Source: Anaerolineaceae bacterium (lineage in GTDB: Bacteria > Chloroflexota > Anaerolineae > Aggregatilineales > Phototrophicaceae). From it: 64,000 nucleotides of DNA. The stretch is from positions 806,001 through 870,000 of the forward strand of contig NZXX01000002.1 of NCBI GenBank assembly GCA_002702065.1, given 5' to 3'. A model generated the notes under the pieces. The model saw only the letters and a list, made by a program, of their open reading frames with translations. It made no database searches and was not told the origin of the DNA. Below are positions 1-8,641 of this stretch, piece by piece. The stretch's first letter is position 1. Each line of letters opens with the position of its first letter. The translations under genes and the position numbers were made by a program.

Positions 1-60
1 ATTGTTGACGCTATCGAATCATCCTTCTCGATCAGCGTCATCCGGTGCGTGTAAAGAGCA

Positions 61-1194
61 TTATCCATAGGTACGTGGGCTTCCTAGAGCACGCCGGGCA
101 GCAACCGACGCGGTGACTGACTTCGATGTTGTTGAAGAATCGTCAAGAATCGGGCCATTCGCACTCATGATAAACACGATAGGCTTTGGATCTTCTTCAG
201 TTGGTGTTTCAGTTGTGACATGGAAGTTCTCTTCCCCAACTTCACCAACGTAAATCTGTCGGGCAGCATAGCTTGGCGGATTGGAATCATCATCTTTTAT
301 TGGTTTGGACGATGCAATAACGCGTGCACCTTCTCGATGTTTACTGAGTAATTCCATAGATTTCTCATGAGGCTCAGAAACACCATGTTCATTAAAGAAA
401 GTCCATGAGCAATGATGAGGTGCTAATAGCAAATCCCAGGCGAGGGTCTCATCGTCACTTCTGTCGACAATACGCTCCCATACATCATAATCAGCATCAC
501 CGCCGAAGATAACCAGGCAGGCGTTTTTTTCATTGTCGATAGAAAAACGAGCTTGCAGAACCACACTGGTGTTATTACGCTCGCAATCTTCGGAATCGGT
601 GTCGTCTTTGAAGGGTGCATGGATGAAGAATGTGAAATCATTCTTCGGGTGACTGTCAATATCGTTTGTCTCCTGACCGGGTACATGAATAATATCTTCA
701 AGGCCTTCCAGATATTCTGAGTCAGTGTAGCCTATGATGCGGAGACGGTTACCCGGTTCGTCACGTTTAGCATCGCCACTTTTATACAAACCCATACGCC
801 GTTCAGCTTCCTTTAAGAAGGCTTCGGCATCATCACAGAGCGTGTCTTCGTATTGCGAAAAGATGCGCGGTGTAAACCACAATTCATTGATGAGAATTAG
901 CCCATCATTCTTGTCGCCTTCGGAGTAATCAGAAGGATCCCCTGTGTAAAAGACTTTTTGGAAGCCACGACAATGATCCTGGTCAGGGTGCGTGAGGATG
1001 AAAGCATCGGTATAGGAAACATCATCAACTTGCTTGACATGCTCTAAAAGATAACCATGTACGTCATAGCATGGCACATCACCATTAATGCCCCGAATAT
1101 TGCAATCAATCACAATATCGGTTGTGTCTGTCAGGCGAATGAGCGCTATATCACCATTGCCGCCCGGAAAATAGGTTATAGATGCATCTGACAT
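61..1194 (-). CDS. MBL-fold metallo-hydrolase, accessory module
   Basis: A 377-residue protein with a metallo-beta-lactamase signature: a strand ending in THPDQDHCRG (the H-x-D-x-D-H variant of HxHxDH, about residues 68-75) and a later HHCSW motif typical of the second metal ligand region. No signal peptide, so probably cytoplasmic. The ATG has a strong upstream GGAGGAG. It is divergent from a sigma-like/ImmA cluster with under 300 bp between them. MBL proteins of this kind are often nucleases or nucleotide hydrolases in defence-like loci; the substrate here cannot be told. The fold is fairly sure, the function unknown. Confidence 0.75.
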   Translation of the reverse strand: MSDASITYFPGGNGDIALIRLTDTTDIVIDCNIRGINGDVPCYDVHGYLLEHVKQVDDVSYTDAFILTHPDQDHCRGFQKVFYTGDPSDYSEGDKNDGLILINELWFTPRIFSQYEDTLCDDAEAFLKEAERRMGLYKSGDAKRDEPGNRLRIIGYTDSEYLEGLEDIIHVPGQETNDIDSHPKNDFTFFIHAPFKDDTDSEDCERNNTSVVLQARFSIDNEKNACLVIFGGDADYDVWERIVDRSDDETLAWDLLLAPHHCSWTFFNEHGVSEPHEKSMELLSKHREGARVIASSKPIKDDDSNPPSYAARQIYVGEVGEENFHVTTETPTEEDPKPIVFIMSANGPILDDSSTTSKSVTASVAARRALGSPRTYG

Positions 1195-1482
1195 TTTGGA
1201 TTACTCCTCCTATTGTCTGACTTTGTGTTGTGAGTCCTAAAACATAAAACACATGTTCCACTGTCGTGGTGCGATAATCCGTTCAATTGCTGTGTGGTAC
1301 AGATATCAAATGCCGGACACCAAAGGCACGAATTCTGTAAATTGCCATTTGGTCAAGACGGTTGAATATCTGCCGATTGACCACCTCAGATGAATCGCGA
1401 TTATGACTTGTTAGCGTTTTCTTCTTGCGAGCTTTAATCTCCCTGTATACTAATACTGAGTAGCGCCGATTTCTTGCCACTT
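1195..1482. promoter_or_regulatory. Divergent intergenic region between MBL gene and sigma-like gene
   Basis: About 290 bp without a convincing gene. It must hold the promoters of the two divergent transcripts. An AT-rich stretch near 1445-1460 (TGTATACTAATACTGAG) could hold a -10 element for the plus-strand cluster. No clear dyad operator was seen. Confidence 0.4.
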
Positions 1483-2130
1483 ATGGCAAGAAATTCCACG
1501 AATTCGGTATATAAGAACATAGGTTCGAGGAAATTAGAATTGAGTAGCGACCAAGATGTATTCAATGATTTGAAGGAGAACTATAAATTTTACTATAAAG
1601 ATCTAGTATCCTTCGTCGAATGGACTGCTGGAGGCATGAAATGGACAAGCGGCGATCCTCAAACGCTTCCTGGAGGATGGACACCAGAAGATGTTGCCCA
1701 ACATATCATCCTTAAAACGCTCAAAGGAGAAAGAAAATATGATCCAAGCAAAGGCTCGTTAAGAAATTGGCTTCGATACCAGGCTCGCAGTGTCCTCAGT
1801 GCCTTAGTCAAATCTGCGTCGCATCGTCACGAGACGGATCTGCCTGAGGAGGAAATCGTATCAGACAGGCATTCGACTAATCCCGAAAAATCGTTTTCCG
1901 AGAAGGAGCATTACGAAATTGTGTCACAAAACGTAGCTACAATTTTTGAGGTGGCGGATACCGACCCTGATTTGCTTAGTATCGTTGAAGCTATTGCCGA
2001 TGGGTGTGAGCCAAAGCCACGTTTCTTAGCAGAAGCGCTCAATGTAGATGTCGAAGAAATAAATAATCGGCTGAAGCGACTGAGACGCTTAGGGAGAAAG
2101 GTAAATATACACGATGAATCAGAAGAATAG
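1483..2130 (+). CDS. Sigma-70-like (ECF-type) helical protein
   Basis: A 215-residue protein. The segment WTPEDVAQHIILKTLKGERK followed by YDPSKGSLRNWLRYQARSVL resembles sigma region 2 of ECF-like factors (the EDV-Q core and the conserved aromatic/basic helix). The C-terminal part (FLAEALNVDVEEINNRLKRL) resembles a region-4 helix-turn-helix. No good Shine-Dalgarno precedes the ATG at 1483, and a TTG at 1474 is in frame, so the start is uncertain. It overlaps the next gene by 17 bp, which argues for co-expression. It may be a dedicated regulator of the module rather than a general sigma factor. Confidence 0.6.
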   Translation: MARNSTNSVYKNIGSRKLELSSDQDVFNDLKENYKFYYKDLVSFVEWTAGGMKWTSGDPQTLPGGWTPEDVAQHIILKTLKGERKYDPSKGSLRNWLRYQARSVLSALVKSASHRHETDLPEEEIVSDRHSTNPEKSFSEKEHYEIVSQNVATIFEVADTDPDLLSIVEAIADGCEPKPRFLAEALNVDVEEINNRLKRLRRLGRKVNIHDESEE

Positions 2131-2566
2131 AAAAATGCCTGAAACAGAGGAGGAGTTGCTGGATGCGTTTCTAGATTTGTTGGGTGAAGTTGCGCCTGAT
2201 ACCGAGGAAGAAGTTGATGCCTTCCTAAGAGCAAGCGGCTACGATCCAGAAGAACTGACTGCTCAGGCTGAAAGTACGTTCAAGGAGGCTCTCGAAACAT
2301 CACCACTAGATTGGCGTAATCGTGCCAGGCAAGAGTTGAGCGTAGCGAAAAAAAGGATGACCCAGCAAGGTTCGAAGACGCGCCGTAGCCGTGAGGAGAA
2401 TATCGCAGCCATTCAAATGTTGCAACAACGATACGGTCAGGCGATGGCGGCACATTTTAGAAACAGTGATTTAGATAACATAAGTGACGAGGACCTGGAG
2501 AGTATTCGCGAGGAATATGAGTTTCTTCAAGCAGACGATGAAGACACACCAACCGAGAACGATTGA
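2114..2566 (+). CDS. Small acidic protein between sigma-like and ImmA/IrrE genes
   Basis: A 150-residue, strongly acidic, mostly helical protein (ETEEELLDAFLDLL near the start, EDLESIREEYEFLQADDEDTP near the end) with a basic centre (KKRMTQQGSKTRRSREEN). No family recognised. It starts inside the 3' end of the sigma-like gene and ends at the start of the ImmA/IrrE gene, so the three are translationally coupled. By position it could be a regulator, adaptor or antitoxin-like target of the downstream peptidase; that is inference only. Confidence 0.6.
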   Translation: MNQKNRKMPETEEELLDAFLDLLGEVAPDTEEEVDAFLRASGYDPEELTAQAESTFKEALETSPLDWRNRARQELSVAKKRMTQQGSKTRRSREENIAAIQMLQQRYGQAMAAHFRNSDLDNISDEDLESIREEYEFLQADDEDTPTEND

Positions 2567-3367
2567 ATGAGCTATCCAACTTTCGCGGCTGAAAAAGTGC
2601 TGAATGAATTACAGATAAACTCGCCTGATGACTTGCGGTATTTAGATGAAATCGCATGGACCAGAGGTGCATTGGTCAGGCAAATGCCGCTGTCTAGTGC
2701 TGAAGCTCGGTTGACGATATATCGCGACAAAGCGGTTATCACCATCTCGTCTATGGTATCTAATCCACAACGGAAACGATTTAGTATTGCACATGAGCTG
2801 GGGCATCTTGAAATCCATCGTCATCGTAACTTGTTATCTGTGTGCTTAAGCGACGATATTAACTACAATGAGGTAAAAGATACAGGCAAAAAGCTCGAAC
2901 AAGAGGCCAACGAGTTTGCATCGGCATTTCTTCTTCCTGAACGCTTTTTTGAGCCATTATGCAACACAGAAGACCCGTGTCTAGAGTATATTGAAGGGTT
3001 AGCGCGATTATTTAATACGTCGCTTACAGCTACAGCGCTTCGATACGTTCACTATTCTTACGAACCTGTCGTCCTGATTTATTCCGAGAACCAACATATC
3101 AAGTGGGTACAACAGAGTATCGAGTTAAAGGACTTGAGGCTTTTCATTAATGGCGGGAGAAAGTTGGACAGTACAAGTATGGCAATTCGACAGTCGAGTA
3201 AGCAGCAACATGTATTTGCCAACATTTGGTTCGATGAAGGAGAGTTCGATGCTGATGCAAAATTAATGGAACACTCTTGGCAAATGCCAAACCATAATGC
3301 AATTCTCACACTACTGTGGTTGGATCAAGAAATAATTGATGACGAAGATGATGACGATAGATTCTAA
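2567..3367 (+). CDS. ImmA/IrrE-family metallopeptidase
   Basis: A 266-residue protein with the zinc-peptidase motif FSIAHELGHLEIHRH (HExxH near residue 77) and a downstream EQEANEFASAFLLP segment carrying the third ligand, both diagnostic of the ImmA/IrrE (DUF955) family. Members cleave or displace repressors and activate mobile-element or stress genes. The C-terminal half is not recognised and ends in an acidic tail (DDEDDDDRF). The ATG directly follows the upstream stop, so it is coupled to the two preceding genes. A likely target is a regulator in the same module. Confidence 0.85.
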   Translation: MSYPTFAAEKVLNELQINSPDDLRYLDEIAWTRGALVRQMPLSSAEARLTIYRDKAVITISSMVSNPQRKRFSIAHELGHLEIHRHRNLLSVCLSDDINYNEVKDTGKKLEQEANEFASAFLLPERFFEPLCNTEDPCLEYIEGLARLFNTSLTATALRYVHYSYEPVVLIYSENQHIKWVQQSIELKDLRLFINGGRKLDSTSMAIRQSSKQQHVFANIWFDEGEFDADAKLMEHSWQMPNHNAILTLLWLDQEIIDDEDDDDRF

Positions 3368-3369
3368 TT

Positions 3370-3789
3370 ATGCCAGCTATAGATCAATGTGAGCAGCAGG
3401 TTATCCGGGCACTCGAGAAAGATGGTTGGTCAGTCACCCATCAGCCGTTTGCCATTCGCATTGATAAGATTCGGGGTGGTTATATTTATGCCGATCTCCG
3501 ACTGCGCCAGAAACAGGGTGATCGAACCGTTATTGTGGTCGAAGTGAAGTGCTTTGCTAGCACCCGCACACTTCTAGATGAATTTTATCAGGCTTTAGGG
3601 CAATATGTTGTCTACCGAAATGCCCTTATCATTAACAATATGAAGGTAGCTGTTTATTTGTCTGTTCCCGCTGATGTCTATCAGACTTTTTTCCAGAAAT
3701 CGCTCATGCGGTCGGTCTTGCAAGATATGCAGGTTAACTTGGTAGTGGTAGACTTAGATAAAGAGGAGGTTGTGCAATGGATATACTGA
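3370..3789 (+). CDS. xisH: XisH-like PD-(D/E)XK-type protein
   Basis: A 139-residue protein matching the XisH family, first named as an excision-controlling factor of the cyanobacterial fdxN element. Visible features are the strand YIYADLRLRQ and the VVEVKCF strand (E-x-K), giving the D...ExK layout of a PD-(D/E)XK nuclease-like fold. It starts two bases after the ImmA/IrrE stop and overlaps xisI by 13 bp. xisH/xisI pairs are widespread outside the fdxN context, and their role is not established. Confidence 0.85.
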   Translation: MPAIDQCEQQVIRALEKDGWSVTHQPFAIRIDKIRGGYIYADLRLRQKQGDRTVIVVEVKCFASTRTLLDEFYQALGQYVVYRNALIINNMKVAVYLSVPADVYQTFFQKSLMRSVLQDMQVNLVVVDLDKEEVVQWIY

Positions 3790-4103
3790 AAACGATCCTT
3801 CGTGGAGAGGTGCAGAAATACGCTGCCGGTGGACGAGGTGCCAATGTCCTGTTATTTGCTATTCTGGACGACGAACAAGGTATTTACGCTGTGAATGCCG
3901 TTGACTATCCCCAGCGGGAGGACGTGGCTGGCGTGGTCATCCTAGCCCGGTTGGTTGGCAACAAGGTGGTTATCGAGGAAGATATGACGGACAAAAAGCT
4001 GGTGGATGCGCTTATGCAACGTGGGATTTTACGTGACCAGATCATACTGGCCTATGAAGCCGAACCTATTCCCGATGCGGACCAGTTCGAACTGGATGTT
4101 TAG
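3777..4103 (+). CDS. xisI: XisI-like protein
   Basis: A 108-residue protein of the XisI family: N-terminal VQKYA segment, then the central block LLFAILDDEQGIYAVNAV and the RGILRDQIILAYEGE-like C-terminus (here LRDQIILAYEAEP). XisI is regularly encoded with and overlapping XisH, as here, and the two probably act together. The start ATG lies within xisH with AGAGGAGG just upstream. No element ends of an excisable fdxN-type insertion were recognised. Confidence 0.85.
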   Translation: MDILKTILRGEVQKYAAGGRGANVLLFAILDDEQGIYAVNAVDYPQREDVAGVVILARLVGNKVVIEEDMTDKKLVDALMQRGILRDQIILAYEAEPIPDADQFELDV

Positions 4104-4516
4104 GGCACCACAACTTTAGAGTACATCTTCATTTCGGATACAACCCTCGTACCGTACTCACTCGTTCACTCACGTGACACATTACATAGACACACGAACG
4201 ACCAAAAATGGGTGAAAAACAGCCTGATAATCTGTCGTATAATACAGATGTATCCAAAGTTACTCCACAGCCCTTACCAAAAAGTTTGGATGTTTGAGGC
4301 ACCATCTGTATTGACAGCAGGAAATCTGTCACGGGTAACATGAGTGAACAATGCCGCGTAAATTCTCATCTCGTGAGTGAAACGCTGACGCGGGTTCAAC
4401 GCTCTCAAAATGTGAGTACCTTATCGGTTGTTGCAACCCACTGTGCCAATTGGCTCATTCGCTGCGCTGTGCGCGCTTCTCTGTGAGTGGGAAATGGCTG
4501 CCTGACAATGCGGCGC
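4104..4516. other. Intergenic region with short repeats, no gene seen
   Basis: About 410 bp between xisI and the convergent flavoprotein gene. It contains short repeats of TCACTC/GAGTGA type and a 6-bp dyad ATCTGT...ACAGAT around 4230-4250. An imperfect direct copy of the xisI 3' end (GGATGTTT-x-GGCACCA) occurs near 4096 and again near 4288. The 16-mer ATAATCTGTCGTATAA recurs just upstream of the recombinase at 47.9 kb. No ORF here looks real. Confidence 0.5.
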
Positions 4517-5869
4517 TCAGACCATGTAGCTGATGTCGCTAGACTCTGCCGGATGCACGAAGATGGTCTTCTTGATGTCCGTCGCTGTCAGGTTATGACG
4601 AATTGCCAGCACGAACATATTGATGACTTCACCAGCATGTGCGCCCAGCAGATGTGCGCCAAGAATGCGGTCTGTGCCTTCTTCAATCAGCACTTTGAAG
4701 CCTGTATGTTTCTCATGGGTGCGCCGTGCGGAATACCAGCTAGCGGTTTGTTGGTGGTTCACCGTGAATTTTAAGCCCTGTTCACTCGCCTCTGCTTCTG
4801 TGAGACCCACCCGCGCCAGCGCAGGGATGGTGAAAACGACACTCGGTGTACCGGTGTAGTCAGCCGTGCGCTCATTGCCTTTCACGATATTGTTTGCTAC
4901 AACGATACCTTCGGTTACAGCGACAGGGGTCAACGGGATTCCATTCGTCGCTGCGACATCGCCGGCGGCATAAATGGTGGGGTTCGATACGCTTTGCAGA
5001 TATTCGTTTACAACAACCCCGCGCTTGTTATATTCCACGCCTGCATTTTCCAGTTGAAGCCCATCAACAGCAGGGACACGCCCTGCGCCATGCACCACGA
5101 GATCGGCAGTGAAAGACTGGCTGCCGTTGGGTGAAGCTGCTTTGATGGTGAATGCACCATTGGCTTCTTTGACCACTTCCAAGACCCGCGTTTCAAACTG
5201 AATATCGATGCCTACTTCTTTGGTCGCCTCAATGAGCAGATCCACCAGATCGGGATCGAAGGCAGGCAGTGAGCGCGGCATCATTTCCAGCATCGTCACC
5301 TGTGCGCCAGCCCGTGCCGCAATATGAGCAAACTCAAAGGCAATGTAACCCCCTCCGATGAAAACGATTCGCTCCGGCAAGGCTTCAAGTTCGAGAAAAT
5401 CGGTGCTGGTCGCCAGCAGCTCCTCACCCGCAATACCCAGCGGCATGGGTTTGGCTCCGGTTGCAATCACGATGATTTTGCCAACGAATGTTTCATCACC
5501 GACCTGTAGCGTATTGGCATCAACAAAGTGTGCCTGACCATAATAGGTGGCGACACCGCTCTTTGATAAAGACTTTTCCAGCATTTTGGGCGGGCCATCG
5601 GTAAACGTGCGTTTGAATTGCATTAATTCACCCCAGTCAATGCGGGCTTGTCCAGCAATACCGCTGCCTTGCATCCGCCGCTGCCAGTCGATGACTTCTG
5701 CTGCCCCAACCAGCACTTTCTTGGGGTCACAGCCGCGCAGCATACAAGTTCCGCCGTAAGGCAGCTCATCGACCACCGCAACCGATTTGCCAGCCGCGCG
5801 AGTCCGACGAGCGACATTCAACCCGGCCATCCCGACACCGATTACAATGACATCAAATTCCTGTGACAT
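4517..5869 (-). CDS. NAD(P)/FAD-dependent disulfide reductase (glutathione-reductase/MerA-like)
   Basis: A 450-residue pyridine-nucleotide disulfide oxidoreductase: N-terminal FAD-binding GVGMAG motif, redox-active Cys pair in GGTCMLRGCDPKK (C42 and C47), a second nucleotide-binding motif FIGGGYIAFEFA, the FAD-contacting IYAAGDVA, and a C-terminal HPAESSD that supplies the active-site His of the partner subunit. The start at 5869 is preferred over the upstream in-frame ATG because it gives the canonical N-terminus. It is 92 bp downstream of merA on the same strand. It probably recycles a low-molecular-weight or protein thiol during metal stress; the exact substrate is not predictable. Confidence 0.88.
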   Translation of the reverse strand: MSQEFDVIVIGVGMAGLNVARRTRAAGKSVAVVDELPYGGTCMLRGCDPKKVLVGAAEVIDWQRRMQGSGIAGQARIDWGELMQFKRTFTDGPPKMLEKSLSKSGVATYYGQAHFVDANTLQVGDETFVGKIIVIATGAKPMPLGIAGEELLATSTDFLELEALPERIVFIGGGYIAFEFAHIAARAGAQVTMLEMMPRSLPAFDPDLVDLLIEATKEVGIDIQFETRVLEVVKEANGAFTIKAASPNGSQSFTADLVVHGAGRVPAVDGLQLENAGVEYNKRGVVVNEYLQSVSNPTIYAAGDVAATNGIPLTPVAVTEGIVVANNIVKGNERTADYTGTPSVVFTIPALARVGLTEAEASEQGLKFTVNHQQTASWYSARRTHEKHTGFKVLIEEGTDRILGAHLLGAHAGEVINMFVLAIRHNLTATDIKKTIFVHPAESSDISYMV

Positions 5870-5961
5870 CTGAATGCCTCTCTCACTCGAATGTAGCAAT
5901 TGAAAGCCTTCCATCACGTAGGCTCTTTGAACGACGTGATGGGAATATGATTTAAACGATA

Positions 5962-7629
5962 CTAGACGGCACAGCACGAGAGCATAGCGACATCCTTATC
6001 GAACGTCAGCGCCGCCAGCTTGAGACCTTCGACCTGGGTGAGATAGGGGAACAATGTACTGGTCAGGTCGTCAATCGTCAGCCCAAACTTGACGGCCAGA
6101 GTCGCTGTCTGAATGACCTCGCCACCCTCTGCGGCGACCACATGCACACCCAGGATACGTCCGGTTCCCGTTTCCGCGATGACTTTGATAAGACCGCGTG
6201 TGTCACGGGCGGCAAGGGCACGCGATACATGTTCCAGTGTGACGGTACTGGAACGGACTTCGTAGCCCGCTTTGCGTGCCTGCCGCTCAGTTAAGCCAAC
6301 CATTGCAATCTGGGGATCGGTGAAGATGACCTCTGGCAGCGCCGACAAATCGAGTGGCTTTTGTGTCCCGACCAGGGCGTTACTCGCGGCAATGCCACCC
6401 GCCGCTGCCGCGACATAAACGAATTCAGGGTTGGTGGTCACATCCCCCACCGCGAACATCCTGGGGTTCGTCGTCTGCTGGTAGGCATTGATCGTAATGA
6501 AGCCGTCTTGATCGGTTTCGACACCCACATTTTCCAGACCTAAGCCTTTTGTATTCGGCTCACGTCCGGTTGCCATCAGAATCTGGTCTGCGCGAAATGC
6601 GCGTATCTGTCCCATGACGCGGGCGTGAACGATACGTGTATCCCCTTCACGGCTCAGGCGCTCTACCTGCACACCTGCGATAACCCCCATGCCTTCACGC
6701 TCCAGATAATCCTGGATGGCACGTCCGATCTCAGGTTCATGGTCGGGTATCAAGCGTGTGCTGCGTTGCAGGATGAGGACATTTACACCTAATCGCGCCA
6801 TCGTTTGTCCGAGTTCTAATGCGACGGCGCGCCCACCGAGGATGATGAGCGACTCTGGCAGTGCATCCAAATCCATGAGCGTCGTGCTGTTCAGGGGTTC
6901 AGCTTCCTCGATACCGGGAATTGGCAGCATCCGCGGGTGTGCGCCGGTCGCAATCACATAACGGTCGGCGGTGTAGCGGGTATCGCCGACCCGCACCGAG
7001 CCATCCTCCTGAAACGCGGCGTAGCCTTCGATGAAGGTCACATCAGGATAGGCTGCCAGCACATCCACATACTTGCTCTGACGCAAACTGCTCACCAGCG
7101 CATCTTTTTCGCTGCGGATGGTTGCCCAATCTAACGTACTCTGCGTTGTCGTCGCGCCCTTAAAGGGATGATGTCCCGCCGTATGCCATGCCTCAGCCGC
7201 GCGAATGAGAGTTTTACTCGGCACACAACCGATATTGACGCAGGTGCCACCAATGGTTCCGCCGTTAATCATGCCCACCCGTTTACCCAGCCCACTGGCG
7301 GTGATCGCTGCTGCAAAACCACCCGAACCACCCCCGATCACGAGCAGGTCGAAATCGATAGCGCTGCCGCCATTTTGGAGATCAATGTCCTGTACTTGAA
7401 CGGGTGTTTGAGCGCGTATCGTAGCCGAATAGCCCGCATTGGCGACAGCCTGCACCAGGTCATCGGCTTTCACGTCTGCTGATGCGATAACCCTTGCCTT
7501 GCCGGACTGCCAGCCGGGGACATTTACGCTCTCTACACCAGCCACGGCTTCAAGCGCGTGGCTGACGTGTTTGTCGCAACTGGCACAGGTCATGCCGCTG
7601 ATGCCCAGTTCAATACGTTGTTTACTCAT
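5962..7629 (-). CDS. merA: Mercuric reductase MerA with N-terminal HMA domain
   Basis: A 555-residue flavoprotein that reduces Hg(II) to Hg(0) in the cytoplasm with NADPH. An N-terminal heavy-metal-associated domain carries GMTCASC (C15, C18). The disulfide reductase core has GGGSGG, the redox pair GGTCVNIGC (C130, C135), ILGGRAVALE and FAVGDV. The C-terminus ends SCCAV, the vicinal Cys pair (C552, C553) that delivers Hg(II) to the active site and is diagnostic of MerA. ATG at 7629 follows GAGGAAGT and overlaps the merR stop by 8 bp, so merR-merA are one transcript. No merT/merP/merC-type transporter gene is next to it. Confidence 0.95.
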   Translation of the reverse strand: MSKQRIELGISGMTCASCDKHVSHALEAVAGVESVNVPGWQSGKARVIASADVKADDLVQAVANAGYSATIRAQTPVQVQDIDLQNGGSAIDFDLLVIGGGSGGFAAAITASGLGKRVGMINGGTIGGTCVNIGCVPSKTLIRAAEAWHTAGHHPFKGATTTQSTLDWATIRSEKDALVSSLRQSKYVDVLAAYPDVTFIEGYAAFQEDGSVRVGDTRYTADRYVIATGAHPRMLPIPGIEEAEPLNSTTLMDLDALPESLIILGGRAVALELGQTMARLGVNVLILQRSTRLIPDHEPEIGRAIQDYLEREGMGVIAGVQVERLSREGDTRIVHARVMGQIRAFRADQILMATGREPNTKGLGLENVGVETDQDGFITINAYQQTTNPRMFAVGDVTTNPEFVYVAAAAGGIAASNALVGTQKPLDLSALPEVIFTDPQIAMVGLTERQARKAGYEVRSSTVTLEHVSRALAARDTRGLIKVIAETGTGRILGVHVVAAEGGEVIQTATLAVKFGLTIDDLTSTLFPYLTQVEGLKLAALTFDKDVAMLSCCAV

Positions 7630-8050
7630 TGCTTGGTACTTCCTCTCGGATACCTGTCTGGATAAGGTGGCAGACACACGTTTTCATCTGAACATCCTGG
7701 GGCAGCTGTTTGCCTGCTTCATGAAGGCGCTTGATTTCGTCTCTCATGCGTTGTAAATCTCGAATTCGATTTTCAATCTCCTCAATACGTTGCTCCATCA
7801 CCTTCATGACATGCGAGCATGGCGCTTCATTCCGTTCACGAAATGCCAGAATTTCGTCAATTTCATCCAGCGCAATATCCAGCGCCCGTGCCCGCCGAAT
7901 GAAATTCAACCGGTCTACATCGGCTTCGATATAGAGGCGATAGCCGTTATCCGCCCGTTGCGGCTCCGGTATCAAGCCGATGCGTTCGTAGTAGCGAATA
8001 GCTTCGGTACTGACACCCGTTTTTTCGCTGAGATCGCCTATCGTAAACAT
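7622..8050 (-). CDS. MerR-family metal-responsive regulator, autoregulated merA operon
   Basis: A 142-residue MerR-family protein: N-terminal winged helix (IGDLSEKTGVSTEAIRYYER), a long dimerisation helix, and metal-ligand candidates C78 (EAPCSH) and a C-x-C at 125/127 (KTCVCH). This is not the exact three-Cys layout of Tn501/Tn21 MerR, so the inducer could be Hg(II) or another thiophilic ion. Start chosen at 8050 after GGAGGT; the longer in-frame form lacks a site. First gene of the merA operon, read from a MerR-type promoter just upstream, so it probably represses and activates its own transcript. Confidence 0.88.
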   Translation of the reverse strand: MFTIGDLSEKTGVSTEAIRYYERIGLIPEPQRADNGYRLYIEADVDRLNFIRRARALDIALDEIDEILAFRERNEAPCSHVMKVMEQRIEEIENRIRDLQRMRDEIKRLHEAGKQLPQDVQMKTCVCHLIQTGIREEVPSNE

Positions 8051-8072
8051 TCGTGTACCTCCCATATCAATC

Positions 8073-8103
8073 ATCCTAAACCTTATAGCAACTACAAGGT
8101 CAA
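8073..8103 (-). promoter_or_regulatory. MerR-type promoter/operator of the merR-merA operon
   Basis: On the minus strand the -35 TTGACC (8098-8103) and -10 TAGGAT (8073-8078) are separated by 19 bp, the over-long spacer diagnostic of MerR-activated promoters. The spacer holds the dyad ACCTT-N11-AAGGT (8080-8100 on the plus strand). MerR-family dimers untwist such spacers when metal-bound. Confidence 0.85.
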
Positions 8104-8136
8104 GTCCTCAATTGTGAGGTTCCTATGAGCAACCGC

Positions 8137-8167
8137 TTGACATTCAAGTGACTTGAAGGTTTATCCT
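8137..8167 (+). promoter_or_regulatory. MerR-type promoter/operator of the P-type ATPase operon
   Basis: Plus strand -35 TTGACA (8137-8142) and -10 TATCCT (8162-8167) with a 19-bp spacer. The spacer contains the perfect inverted repeat TTCAAG-TGA-CTTGAA (8143-8157), different in sequence from the dyad of the divergent merA promoter. Probably bound by the regulator encoded immediately downstream. Confidence 0.85.
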
Positions 8168-8225
8168 GTATTCAACACCCGACCACAAAATCAGCGCAGG
8201 ACTCCGGCACGAGAGGCGGCTCACC

Positions 8226-8639
8226 ATGTTTCGGATCAAAGAACTGGCAAGACAGACCGGCGTGAACACACCCACCATCCGCTACTATGAGGAAATCGGT
8301 GTGCTACCTGCACCCAGCCGGGCCGACAACGGCTACCGAGTCTATAGCGAGCAGGATCTGGAACGACTGCGGTTCGTCACCCGCGCCCGCAGTCTCGATT
8401 TCACCTTAGAAGAAATCGGCGAGATTCTCAGCTTCAGAGAACGAGGTGAAGCGCCCTGCGCCTACGTCATCGGCCAAATCGCGGCCAAGATTGAGGAGGT
8501 GGATCACAAAATCACCGAACTCAACCGGCTCAAGGAAGAGCTGCAGCAGTTTCAGCAGCAGGCTGAACAATTACCCTTCGCCGAGATTGAAGCCAAAAGC
8601 TGCGTTTGCCACCTCATCGAGAACCAGGAGATACGGTAA
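8226..8639 (+). CDS. Second MerR-family metal-responsive regulator
   Basis: A 137-residue paralogue of the divergent regulator (same RADNGYR-Y-E/Q-D-L-RL-F core). Winged helix IKELARQTGVNTPTIRYYEE, coiled-coil helix with repeated Gln/Leu, and metal-ligand candidates C78 (EAPCAY) and C126/C128 (KSCVCH). Two bases separate it from the ATPase gene and one transcript from the upstream 19-bp-spacer promoter should carry regulator, ATPase and chaperone. Operator half-sites differ between the two MerR promoters, so the two regulators may be selective. The inducer is probably a thiophilic metal. Confidence 0.88.
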   Translation: MFRIKELARQTGVNTPTIRYYEEIGVLPAPSRADNGYRVYSEQDLERLRFVTRARSLDFTLEEIGEILSFRERGEAPCAYVIGQIAAKIEEVDHKITELNRLKEELQQFQQQAEQLPFAEIEAKSCVCHLIENQEIR

Positions 8640-8641
8640 CA

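Noticed and set aside
1340..1360. TTGCCATTTGGTC as another copy of the regulon box
   Set aside because: Only one half of the palindrome matches and the flanks differ; probably chance.
4096..4305. Direct repeat GGATGTTT-x-GGCACCA as an insertion-site duplication
   Set aside because: Imperfect, short and without any element between the copies other than gene-free DNA.
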